Notes under the pieces: model-generated
What the model was told of the DNA's origin: nothing
The model's database searches: none
The model's input: the letters and a program-made list of their open reading frames with translations, nothing else
Position numbers and translations under genes: made by a program
Shown: piece after piece, positions 1-8,197 of the stretch
Position numbering within the stretch: the stretch's first letter is position 1
How the letters are laid out: each line of letters opens with the position of its first letter
IMG/VR virus record: IMGVR_UViG_3300040794_000019
Coordinates: 1-39,798 of that record
DNA: 39,798 bases
Origin: a virus
Direction: 5' to 3' (one strand)

Positions 1-150
1 ATCGGCAGCGCCGGTGCCGCGTTCGCGGGCATCCAGGCGGTCAGCCTGTTCCAGACCGCCTCCATGGCGATTCGCGGTATCTGGCCGACCTCCTGGGGTG
101 CCATGCGCCCGGGCCTGGTCTCCTCGACCGACGGCATCAACTGGGCGTAA
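1..150 (+). CDS. Probable HK97-fold major capsid protein, C-terminal end (partial)
   Basis: The first 49 codons are open from the left edge and end in TAA at 148-150. The tail of the protein reads SLFQTASMAIRGIWPTSWG followed by a Gly/Val-rich end. This pattern (hydrophobic stretch, SLFQ, then AxRxxxPxxW) is what HK97-fold capsid proteins show at their C-terminus, where the last A-domain strand lies. The neighbouring portal gene fits a head module. The fold call rests on a short fragment: it could be another virion protein, and the start lies outside the window. If it is the capsid protein, capsid before portal reverses the usual portal-protease-capsid order. Confidence 0.55.
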   Translation: MGSAGAAFAGIQAVSLFQTASMAIRGIWPTSWGAMRPGLVSSTDGINWA

Positions 151-218
151 TTGCTCCGTGATGTGATCACTCGCGCCAGGGACGGCGCAACGCCAGCGGA
201 CTCAATCAGGAGGCACCT

Positions 219-494
219 ATGCCTACCATCCTAGTGAACAAGAAGTTCAAGCTGATCAAGAAAGATGAGCTTGACGCGATGCTTGCCGCCGGCACGGCGC
301 GCAAGTTCCCCGGCATGCCGATCTACGAGCAGTTGGAGACGCCTGCAGTGGCGGCGCCAGTGCCACCCAAGCAACCGGACCAGCCCGCCCCCGGTCCAGA
401 GGACGACGAGAACGCGCCGACGCAGGACTACGCCACCAGAGAAATGCGGTCCAGTCGCGCGGCGTTGCGCCGGACCACGCGGAAGACCTCCTAA
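219..494 (+). CDS. Small hypothetical protein between capsid and portal genes
   Basis: This encodes 91 residues behind a perfect AGGAGG ribosome site 6 nt before the ATG. The N-terminal half is a short basic/hydrophobic segment (VNKKFKLIKKDELDAMLAAG). The middle, about residues 43-65, is rich in Pro, Ala and acidic residues and looks disordered. The end is strongly basic (RSSRAALRRTTRKTS). I do not recognise a family. The N-terminal part resembles short head-module proteins that carry a single folded peptide plus a flexible tail. Position between capsid and portal suggests a virion or assembly role, such as minor head protein or scaffold-like factor, but that is inference. The upstream gap (151-218) holds two weak hairpins (GTGAT/ATCAC and GCGCC/GGCGC) without a T tract. 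Confidence 0.7.
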   Translation: MPTILVNKKFKLIKKDELDAMLAAGTARKFPGMPIYEQLETPAVAAPVPPKQPDQPAPGPEDDENAPTQDYATREMRSSRAALRRTTRKTS

Positions 495-533
495 GGTCGT
501 GCTATTCAGCAGAACCTTTTTCGGGGGCCGCTA

Positions 534-2024
534 ATGTCCGACTCCACCAACAATCCGACGTGGCTACGGGGCGAAGCCCTCGATCGTTACATAGCCACAG
601 GGCACGACCCCCTCGATGGCTACGCAAAGTCAGGCGGGAATTCAGGACGCGGATTTGACCTGGTCGACTCACGCGGTCGCCCGCTGGTCATCGAGAAGGC
701 GAACGGCGAGTGGAACGGTCCGTTCTTCGGCGCGGGCGAGAACGGAAATCTGTTCGAACTCGGACCGCTTGAACATCCCTTCCAACGCAATCTGCGGATC
801 GGCGGGCAGGACGGCAACGCTGCCGCCTACGCATCCATCGCTGCCTATGCGCAGACGATGGCGACGATGGGCATGTACCACTACCGTCAGCTCGATAACG
901 GCGGACGGGAGATGATCACCACGTCGGCGCTGTCGCGGATCTTGCGCTACCCGAACTGGTATCAGCATCTCAGCGACTTCATGCTGAACTTCGTCTTTGC
1001 GCTGATGACCACGGGCAACGCCTATGGGGTCGTGTTCCGCAACGACCGCAACGAAGTCGACTCGATCCATTTGGTCCCCAGCACCAGCACGACGCCTTAC
1101 GTCGAGACCGAGACGCAGTCGGTCTTCTACGGGATCGGGCCTAATCCGATGCTGCAGACCCCGATGATGCTGGTCCCGGCTCGCGACGTGCTGCATGTGA
1201 GGCTGTTTACCCCGCAGCACCCTCTGATCGGGGTCTCTCCGATCCGGTACGCGGCTTCTGCGATGTCGATCAACAACGCGATCTCGGGCAACCAGGCCGC
1301 GTTCTTCTCGAACATGTCGCGCCCGTCGGGCGTTCTCTCGACTGACGAGAAGCTGAACAAGGAGCAGATGGACGCGTTGCGCGCCGCGTGGGAGGCTCGG
1401 AGTAAGGGCATCAACGCGGGCTCGGTGCCGATCCTCTCTTGGGGTCTCAAGTGGCAGCAGATGACGATCACTTCCGAGGACGCCCAGCTGATCGAGGCGT
1501 ACCGGATGTCTACCGAGGATATTGCTCGGGTATTCCGTGTGCCGCTCGCCCTGATCGGCGACTACACCAAGGCGACCTACAACAACACCGAAACCATGAT
1601 CAACGCGTGGCTCTCCACCGGGCTGGGCTTCCTCATGGAGCACGTCGAGCGCAGCTTCGAGCAGTTCTTCAAGCTGCCCCCAGACCAAGGGGTCAACTTC
1701 GACGAGACCGTGTTGCTACGGACCGACTTCGACACGCGCATCAACGGTCTGACCAAGGCGGTCGCCGGCGGCGTCTACTCGCCCAACGAAGCCCGGGCAC
1801 GCGAGAACCTGCCAGCGGTCGAGTACGGCGATGAGCCGCGCGTTCAGGCGCAGAATCTTCCCCTGTCCGCTGTCGGGACGATGCCAGAGACGCCTGCTAC
1901 GCCTGCCACGCCCGCCACGCCGGGCGACCAGCCGCCTACCGATCCGGCGACCCCGGCGGACGAGCAGGCGAGCATAGGCGAGGCTCACGACGTCATTTTG
2001 AAAAGCATGGGGATTGCGGCATAA
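534..2024 (+). CDS. Portal protein, HK97 type (Phage_portal family)
   Basis: This 496-residue protein is the dodecameric ring at one capsid vertex through which DNA enters and leaves and on which the tail is mounted. Family signs are clear: a central segment with SEDAQLIEAYRMSTEDIARVF followed by VPLALIGDYTKATYNNTET (around residues 320-355), matching the conserved HK97 portal clip/stem region, and the late motif GGVYSPNEARARENLP near residue 415. The last 60 residues are a Pro/Ala/Thr-rich tail (repeated PATPATPATP) ending in a short helix, probably flexible. A GGGGG stretch lies about 8 nt before the ATG. The stop codon overlaps the next start (TAATG). Confidence 0.95.
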   Translation: MSDSTNNPTWLRGEALDRYIATGHDPLDGYAKSGGNSGRGFDLVDSRGRPLVIEKANGEWNGPFFGAGENGNLFELGPLEHPFQRNLRIGGQDGNAAAYASIAAYAQTMATMGMYHYRQLDNGGREMITTSALSRILRYPNWYQHLSDFMLNFVFALMTTGNAYGVVFRNDRNEVDSIHLVPSTSTTPYVETETQSVFYGIGPNPMLQTPMMLVPARDVLHVRLFTPQHPLIGVSPIRYAASAMSINNAISGNQAAFFSNMSRPSGVLSTDEKLNKEQMDALRAAWEARSKGINAGSVPILSWGLKWQQMTITSEDAQLIEAYRMSTEDIARVFRVPLALIGDYTKATYNNTETMINAWLSTGLGFLMEHVERSFEQFFKLPPDQGVNFDETVLLRTDFDTRINGLTKAVAGGVYSPNEARARENLPAVEYGDEPRVQAQNLPLSAVGTMPETPATPATPATPGDQPPTDPATPADEQASIGEAHDVILKSMGIAA

Positions 2025-3649
2025 TGAATGCCGCACTGGGTAGGGTAGCTCCCGAACAAGCGGTTTACCGTGCCGCTTTCCCAGTGCCCCCCTTCCACGG
2101 TGCGATCAGTAACGGTGCTGATATGAAACGTCTTGATCTTACCGGACAGCGGTTCGGGCGCCTTGTCGCTGAGTCTATTGCTGGGCCTGAGTGGCTATGC
2201 CGATGTGATTGCGGCGGGCAAACGCTGGCTCGCGCCGGGCACCTTCGGCACGGCAACGTCACGTCATGTGGATGCTCGCGCGATTTTGATAGTGACATTA
2301 TCGGGAAGCGTTTCGGACTGCTGACGGTCACGGGAAGAGACTCAAAGGGCTACGTGGCTCAGTGCGACTGCGGGAACACTACGCACGTTACGCGACGATC
2401 TCATCTGACCGGTGGCGGTGTTCGATCCTGCGGGTGCATCCGAGGACAGAGCCGGATACGCGACATTACGGGGCAACGATTCGGTAAGCTGATCGCGCGC
2501 TCGCGCACGCATGAAGGCGAGTGGGTGTGCGAATGTGACTGTGGCGGGACGACGACGGTCCGGACAGACCACCTGACCGGCGGGCGCACCGTGTCGTGCG
2601 GGTGCCAGAGGGTGGAGTCTAAGCGAGTCAATACCGAGGTAAATGCCGTTGGAGAAACCTTCGGCAAGCTCACCGTCACGGAAGTCTCGTGGCGCGAAGA
2701 TAGATGGCACAGCGTCGCGTGGGCCAATGGAACGTGTGAATGCGGAAACACGTTCGAGTCGCGTCTAGCTGATCTCAAGAATGGCACGACCCGTACCTGC
2801 GGGTGTGGTACGCACGTCTCCGGGATAGAAGAGGAGTTCGTCAGCTTTCTGCAGGATCTCGCGCCAGTGCGTCCGCAGTACCGTATCGGACGAAGAGTCT
2901 TCGATGCCGCGTTACCGGATAGGAACCTGTTGTTCGAATTCAACGGGGTTTACTGGCACAGTTACCCCAGAACAAAGCGCGCGGCTCATGCTGACAAGAG
3001 GCGCGCTGCCGAAGACCTCGGGTTTCGCGTCATCTACGTATGGGAGGATCAATGGCTTTACCGGACCCAGCAAGTCAAAGACTACCTGGAGCGCGTGCTG
3101 CTAGGGGCGAAGCGCAAAATAGGCGCACGGCAACTGATACCACACGACGTCCCACGTACCGACGCGGTGGCATTTCACGAGCAGTTCCATCTGCAGGGCT
3201 TCAAGAACACGATCTCCACGCTGCACTTCGGGCTGAGTTCGAAGCAAGGCGAATTGCAAGCCGTGGCTAGCTTCTCACCTGACGGGACGCTGCACCGGTA
3301 CACCGTTCGCTCGGGGGTATCCGTAGCCGGCGGGCTACCGCGAATGGTGAAAGCGTTTAGCGCGGCCACGCCGACTGCCAGCAAAGTCATCACGTTCTGC
3401 GATCGTGACCACTTCTCCGGCGGTGTCTACGAGCAAGCGGGCTTCCAGAAAACGGGGCATTCACTGACAATGAGCTACGTGCAAAGACGCCGCAGACTTC
3501 GCCGTGAGCATTTCCAGAAGCACAAGCTCCCCGGTATTTTCAACGATGTCGATATGTCACAGAGAGAGATCGACATCTGCGCGGCGAACAGCATCTACGC
3601 GTGCTGGAATTCGGGCGTGGACCGCTACGAACTGAGTCTCCGAACATGA
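2024..3649 (+). CDS. Homing-type endonuclease with four Zn-binding modules and a Vsr/PD-(D/E)XK-like core
   Basis: The 541-residue protein has three parts. Residues about 37-265 hold four modules of roughly 45-55 residues, each GxxFGxL..., then CxCG, then a Leu-Gly stretch ending CGC; the paired CxC and CGC suggest a zinc knuckle for DNA binding. Residues about 270-360 carry the nuclease core seen in phage free-standing homing enzymes: FDAALPDRNLLFEFNGVYWHS, then a His/Lys helix and VIYVWEDQW. The last part (IGARQLIPHDV onward, ending with FQKHKLPGIF and YACWNSGVDRYEL) is the C-terminal domain usually linked to that core. It probably cuts DNA at a site in related phages lacking the gene and spreads by repair. 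The start at 2024 overlaps the portal stop; ATG at 2123 is an alternative because residues 1-33 match no module. The stop overlaps the next gene (ATGA). Confidence 0.85.
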   Translation: MNAALGRVAPEQAVYRAAFPVPPFHGAISNGADMKRLDLTGQRFGRLVAESIAGPEWLCRCDCGGQTLARAGHLRHGNVTSCGCSRDFDSDIIGKRFGLLTVTGRDSKGYVAQCDCGNTTHVTRRSHLTGGGVRSCGCIRGQSRIRDITGQRFGKLIARSRTHEGEWVCECDCGGTTTVRTDHLTGGRTVSCGCQRVESKRVNTEVNAVGETFGKLTVTEVSWREDRWHSVAWANGTCECGNTFESRLADLKNGTTRTCGCGTHVSGIEEEFVSFLQDLAPVRPQYRIGRRVFDAALPDRNLLFEFNGVYWHSYPRTKRAAHADKRRAAEDLGFRVIYVWEDQWLYRTQQVKDYLERVLLGAKRKIGARQLIPHDVPRTDAVAFHEQFHLQGFKNTISTLHFGLSSKQGELQAVASFSPDGTLHRYTVRSGVSVAGGLPRMVKAFSAATPTASKVITFCDRDHFSGGVYEQAGFQKTGHSLTMSYVQRRRRLRREHFQKHKLPGIFNDVDMSQREIDICAANSIYACWNSGVDRYELSLRT

Positions 3650-6600
3650 ACGTCACTGAATTCACTCCGCGTCACGTCGCCGAGGCGACCGGGCGCATCA
3701 TCAAGCAGCAGCGCGAAGAGATCGGTGTCGAGCTGACGCGTCTGGAGAACGGACTCAACGACCTCTCGGATGCCATCGTCTCGACAGACAAGGCGATCCG
3801 CGATGACGCCAAGGCAACCTACGCCAACCTGCAGAATGGTCTTGGCGAGCTGAAGCACCGGATCGACCTACTCGATCAGCAGGTCAAGGCAGCTCCGCGT
3901 GAGGATCTCGGACCGCTGCGCGAGTCCATTGCGGAGCTGCGGGCGCACGTCAAGCTGGTCGAGAAGATGACCGGTCCGCGTGGCGCGAAGGGAGACCCTG
4001 GACAGCGTGGTCCGGAAGGCGCGCGCGGGCAGAACGGCAAAGACGCGAACCCGAAGGACGTTGCGAAGGTGCTCGCCACCGAGCACCGCGACATTCTCCG
4101 GGGCGAAAAAGGCGACCCAGGCGTCCAAGGACCAGCTGGTCGCGATGGCGCCGATGGCAAAGACGCCACGCCCATCGACCCGTCGCACGTCGCCAAGGCG
4201 CTTGTCAGTGAGCACCGGGACATCCTCCGGGGCGAGAAAGGCGATCCAGGCGTTCAAGGTCCAGCGGGGCGCCCTGGCGCCGACGGCAAAGACGCCCTAC
4301 CAGTTGATCCGAAGCACGTCGCCAAGGCGCTCGCCGAAGAGCACCGCGACGCCCTGCGCGGCGAGAAGGGTGACACTGGTCCCGCCGGTCCCCCCGGACA
4401 GGGTCTCGTCGGTGCGCAAGGCGACCCGGGCCCGGCGGGACCGCCCGGGCGGGACGCTGATCCGGAAGAAGTCGCACGCAAGATGGCGGAACGCTACGCG
4501 TACCTGCTCACAGGCGAGAAGGGCGCGAAGGGCGAACGTGGCGAGAAGGGCGAACGTGGCGAAGCGGCGTCCCCGCAAGCGGTCGCGCGCGAATTGGTCC
4601 TCGATCACCGTGACCTGCTCAAAGGCGAGCGTGGCGAGCCCGGCAAGCGCGGCGAGAAGGGCGAGCCAGGTCCGCGCGGTCCGGATGGGGCGCCCGCCGA
4701 TCCAGCGGTTGTTGCGAACATCCTGGTCGAGAAGTACGCCGAGATCATCTCGGGCAAGCGGGGCGAGAAAGGCGACCCAGGACCCACGGGTCCGATCGGC
4801 CCGAAAGGCGCGGACGGCTTCGCCATCGGAGCCAACGCGCCGTTCTGGGAGCGCGGCGCCATCTACGTTGAAGGCGACGTCGTCCAGTACGGCATGGGCA
4901 AGCTTGCCCGCTGCATTAAGCGGACGAACACCAACCCGCGCAACCGCACCGACTGGGAGCGCATTGGCGCGGTCGGGCTGGACTACCGGGGCTATGTCAA
5001 GGCGGAAGATACAAGCACGCTCGAGAACGGCGACTTCTTCACGCAGGACAACTCGATCTTTCTGAAGTACGGCGACAAGGTGAAGCTCGTCGTGAAGCGT
5101 CCGAAGCCGGGCGACCCCGGGCGGGACGGGCGCGACGGCAAGGACGGCGCGGATGGACCGACCCCTCTCGCGGTTGCCGTGAAGGACGGCAAGCTGGTGT
5201 CGCTATGGAGCGACGGCAACGAGATTGAGTTCACCGGGTTTGAGGACGCGCTGGAGCGCAAGGTCAAGTTCTTCATGGAGCAGTCCGAAGAGGACCGTTT
5301 GCGCCAGATCGAGATCGAGCGCGGCATTCCGCTGCGCGCTTTCAAGGGTTCGCACAACCGCACGATCGCCTACACCAAGGGCGACATCGTCAGCGCATCG
5401 AAGAAGCAGTACATCGCGATCAACAACGTGCCGGCTGACCGCAGCATCAACCCGCAGGACTGGTCGGAGTTCAGTGGTGGCGGTGGCGGTGGCGGCATGG
5501 CGTCTTCCTCCGCGTCTCTCGGAACGGCGGGCTGGTATAACGAGCGCAAGGTCTACAAGCCGGGCGACTACACGACAAACTACGATCCGAGTCGCCCTAC
5601 CACGTTCACCACGATGTGGCAGAACCAGACTGGCGCCAGCATCGGGCCTGAGCCATGGGATGTATCCCAATGGACCCCGATCAGCTCCAGCTACTACTCG
5701 GCGTGGGGACAAGAGTTCACCAACACCGGTCTGGTATCCGGCGGGCAGATCACCGTCACGGGCGCGACCCAGCTCACGGTAGCCCCGGGGCAGGCGCTGT
5801 TCGTGGACTCGTTCAATTCCAGCAACGTCACGTCGAACCTCGTCGAATGGACCGACCCGATCGTCGTCGACATCCCGGACATCGTCACGGACCACTTCTA
5901 TTACCTGTACATGATCAGTACAGGGGAGATTCGCCACTACACGAATCAACCGAACACCGCGACCAACCGTTTCCAGGTCTTTCTGGGCACCGTAGCGGTG
6001 GACCCGGACAGACCGTTCCAGATCGGTGATCTGTTGAACTGGCCCTATCTGGCGCAGGAAACAGCATCCAGCTTCCACGATGTCCAGCAGTTGTTCTTCA
6101 AACCGCAGGTTGTCTCTGGTGGTGCGATCTCACCCGTAGACGGCGCGTTGCAGGTCAACATGGCGCCAGCGCGGCTGTACGCCCGTGGATGCAACTTCTA
6201 CAACAACCCGGCGCAGCCGAACGAAAAGACTTCGGCGGGTTTCTCGCCGCTGGAGTTTGAGTACGTCATGGACGGGGCCACGGTATCCAGCCCGCCGTTG
6301 TCCGATTTCGACTCCGCGCAGTACAACACCATCATGAGCGGCGGGCTTCAACCGGTCGATCCAGGCAAAGCGCAGATACAGCTGATCTACTTCTCGCTTG
6401 CGGTGGAGAAGTTCTACGTCATCTACGGGCAAGAACTGTATGACACGCTAGACCAAGCGATCAACCAGATCCCCAACTATTCCGCGTCTGTCATTTTGCC
6501 GAGAGCATTGACAGAGAACGGGCTGTTCGTTGGCTACGTGGTCATGGTTGCGAATGCGACCAATCTCGCGGATAAGACCACGTCGCTTGTGCGCAGTGCA

Positions 6601-7803
6601 GCGGGTTCGCAGGCGCAAGGCGCGGGGCAGGTCGTTGAGGAACTCGACGGTCTGACTGACGTGACCTTGTTCGACCGTCGACAAGGGCAGACGCTGGTCT
6701 TCGACCAGGCGGCGGGCAACTGGACCAACCAGACCCCTAGCAACCTTGGCGTCTGGATAACACAAGCCAGTCACGGGCTTAGCGCCGGGCAGGCAGTGTG
6801 CACGGACGGCGTGGTGTGGACGCCAGCCATCGCGAACGACTCGGACACTTTGGCAGACGGCATCGTGGTTGCTGTGCTCGGGGAGAACGAGGCGTATATC
6901 CAGTACGCCGGCGAGGTGCCCTACTCGAACTCATTCACGCCGGGCAGCCTGCTGTACCTGAGCAGCGACGTCGCCGGCGAGATCGTCGAAACGCCGGGCT
7001 CGATCCCGATGCTGATCGGCAAGGCGGTAAGCAGCTCGATGATCCTGCTGTCGCTGTCTCGCCTGGATGTGGTTCCGCGTAACGGGTTTCTGCAGGCGGA
7101 CTACCGGTTCAGCTTGGACGACACCGGCACCGATCCTGGCGTGGGCAACCTAGCCGTGAACAACACGGTGCCTTCCTCGGCGACGCGCTTGCTGGTCAAC
7201 TCCATCGACGCGACAGGTTTTCAGCACATACTGTCGTGGAGGCACGTCTTCCCTGGCGACACCGTTACGATCGGCAGCGTCAGGGACAACGCCTACTACA
7301 CCTACACCTTGACCGGGTATCCAATCAGTCACGGTTCTTGGTTGGAGCTTCCGGTACAGATCCTCGCTATCAGGGACACGCTGGGCGGCGGGCAACTGGT
7401 CTCGTTGGAGTCCAGCCCAACGTCTGGCGCCGCCAAGCAGGTCTTGGTCCAGCGGCAAGTTGAGCAGCCGAACACGTTCACGGTTGGCACGCCAGTCTAC
7501 AAAGATGCAGCGGGGTTATGGCAGCTAGCACAAGCCGATGACCTAAGCCGACTGGCTAACGGCTTCGTCATGAATCCGGGTCCGAAGATGTTCGACGTCG
7601 CTAGCAGCGGCACTGTCTTAATCTCCGGTCACGGGTTCCCCGTTGGCAGCACGCTCTACCTGGACCCGACTATTCCCGGCGGGCTGACCGAGACCAGACC
7701 CGTCCTGAAGGGCACCTACGCCCAGGCGATCTTCGACGTGGTAGATGATCTTCGTCTCACCTACGTCAGCGAAGCAATAACAGACAACAGTTTGGAACTC
7801 TAA
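3646..7803 (+). CDS. Large collagen-like fibre protein with helix-interrupted triple-helix segments
   Basis: I place the start at ATG 3646, in an ATGA overlap with the endonuclease stop; the in-frame GTG at 3601 lies inside that gene. The 1,385-residue protein begins with about 105 residues of heptad-rich coiled coil. Residues about 110-393 are collagen G-X-Y triplets broken by six copies of a roughly 20-residue helix (pattern DPxxVAxxLxxEHRDxLxGEKGD), a bead-like stalk. A second short collagen stretch (GDPGRDGRDGKDGADG) follows near residue 490. Two small chitin/carbohydrate-binding-type modules (CBM5/12-like: VEGDVVQYG..W and YTKGDIVSASKKQYIA..W) flank it. After a Gly7 hinge come beta-rich domains, ending in two copies of an adhesin-type tip domain. 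It is probably a trimeric surface fibre; attachment site on the virion is unknown. Confidence 0.85.
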   Translation: MNVTEFTPRHVAEATGRIIKQQREEIGVELTRLENGLNDLSDAIVSTDKAIRDDAKATYANLQNGLGELKHRIDLLDQQVKAAPREDLGPLRESIAELRAHVKLVEKMTGPRGAKGDPGQRGPEGARGQNGKDANPKDVAKVLATEHRDILRGEKGDPGVQGPAGRDGADGKDATPIDPSHVAKALVSEHRDILRGEKGDPGVQGPAGRPGADGKDALPVDPKHVAKALAEEHRDALRGEKGDTGPAGPPGQGLVGAQGDPGPAGPPGRDADPEEVARKMAERYAYLLTGEKGAKGERGEKGERGEAASPQAVARELVLDHRDLLKGERGEPGKRGEKGEPGPRGPDGAPADPAVVANILVEKYAEIISGKRGEKGDPGPTGPIGPKGADGFAIGANAPFWERGAIYVEGDVVQYGMGKLARCIKRTNTNPRNRTDWERIGAVGLDYRGYVKAEDTSTLENGDFFTQDNSIFLKYGDKVKLVVKRPKPGDPGRDGRDGKDGADGPTPLAVAVKDGKLVSLWSDGNEIEFTGFEDALERKVKFFMEQSEEDRLRQIEIERGIPLRAFKGSHNRTIAYTKGDIVSASKKQYIAINNVPADRSINPQDWSEFSGGGGGGGMASSSASLGTAGWYNERKVYKPGDYTTNYDPSRPTTFTTMWQNQTGASIGPEPWDVSQWTPISSSYYSAWGQEFTNTGLVSGGQITVTGATQLTVAPGQALFVDSFNSSNVTSNLVEWTDPIVVDIPDIVTDHFYYLYMISTGEIRHYTNQPNTATNRFQVFLGTVAVDPDRPFQIGDLLNWPYLAQETASSFHDVQQLFFKPQVVSGGAISPVDGALQVNMAPARLYARGCNFYNNPAQPNEKTSAGFSPLEFEYVMDGATVSSPPLSDFDSAQYNTIMSGGLQPVDPGKAQIQLIYFSLAVEKFYVIYGQELYDTLDQAINQIPNYSASVILPRALTENGLFVGYVVMVANATNLADKTTSLVRSAAGSQAQGAGQVVEELDGLTDVTLFDRRQGQTLVFDQAAGNWTNQTPSNLGVWITQASHGLSAGQAVCTDGVVWTPAIANDSDTLADGIVVAVLGENEAYIQYAGEVPYSNSFTPGSLLYLSSDVAGEIVETPGSIPMLIGKAVSSSMILLSLSRLDVVPRNGFLQADYRFSLDDTGTDPGVGNLAVNNTVPSSATRLLVNSIDATGFQHILSWRHVFPGDTVTIGSVRDNAYYTYTLTGYPISHGSWLELPVQILAIRDTLGGGQLVSLESSPTSGAAKQVLVQRQVEQPNTFTVGTPVYKDAAGLWQLAQADDLSRLANGFVMNPGPKMFDVASSGTVLISGHGFPVGSTLYLDPTIPGGLTETRPVLKGTYAQAIFDVVDDLRLTYVSEAITDNSLEL

Positions 7804-8183
7804 TGCCGAACATCATTCCAGCGCGCGTTGCTCGCGTACTAGAACAAGCGAATCAGGCAGCGCACGGGTTCGCTGTTGGAGAAGCGGTAGCGTTCTCTGG
7901 CAATAAATTTGTCAAAGCAAAAGCCGATAGCTTTGCCATGCTTGCTTGGGGCGTTGTCAGCAAAGTCATTGACGTCGACAATTTTGAGTTCATTCGGTAC
8001 GGCAAGATGACCTGGCCTGCGCACGGGCTAACGCTCAATGCTTACTATTACGTCTCAGACGTTACTCCTGGTCTGCTGACACTTGTGCCACCGACAGAAG
8101 CCGGTAGGTTCCAACAAATGATGATGACCGCGATAACCGCTGACACCGTGTCAGTGTTCGACTATCCAGCTATCGAACTTTAA
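7803..8183 (+). CDS. Free-standing fibre-tip adhesin domain
   Basis: The gene overlaps the preceding stop (TAATG) and encodes 126 residues. Its whole length is one domain of the kind that ends many phage fibres: AAHGFAVGEAVAFSGNKFVKA, then WGVVSKVIDVDNFEFIRYGK, then LNAYYYVSDVTPGLLT and a final MMTAITADTVSVFDY strand. The same layout (HG...G..V..., G.V......., LYLSSDVAG, I.KAVSS) occurs twice near the end of the upstream protein, so this is effectively a third copy released as its own gene. It may pack on the tip of the upstream fibre or act as a chaperone or a swappable receptor-contact unit. The short distance and overlap imply coupled translation with the fibre. Virion location is not shown by the sequence. 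Confidence 0.75.
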   Translation: MPNIIPARVARVLEQANQAAHGFAVGEAVAFSGNKFVKAKADSFAMLAWGVVSKVIDVDNFEFIRYGKMTWPAHGLTLNAYYYVSDVTPGLLTLVPPTEAGRFQQMMMTAITADTVSVFDYPAIEL

Positions 8184-8197
8184 CGGAGAACAGATTC

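Noticed and set aside
265-534. 89-codon plus-strand frame overlapping the small gene at 219
   Set aside because: It lacks a ribosome site, is Arg/Ser/Pro-rich, and overlaps a gene with perfect AGGAGG.
669-1688. 339-codon open frame on the minus strand across the portal gene
   Set aside because: It is a GC-bias shadow of the portal gene: Arg/His/Val-rich product with no motif, no ribosome site, opposite to a well-supported gene.
5203-6078. 291-codon minus-strand open frame in the collagen fibre gene
   Set aside because: The product is an Arg/Val/Asp-rich shadow without recognisable domains; the plus frame has clear domain structure.
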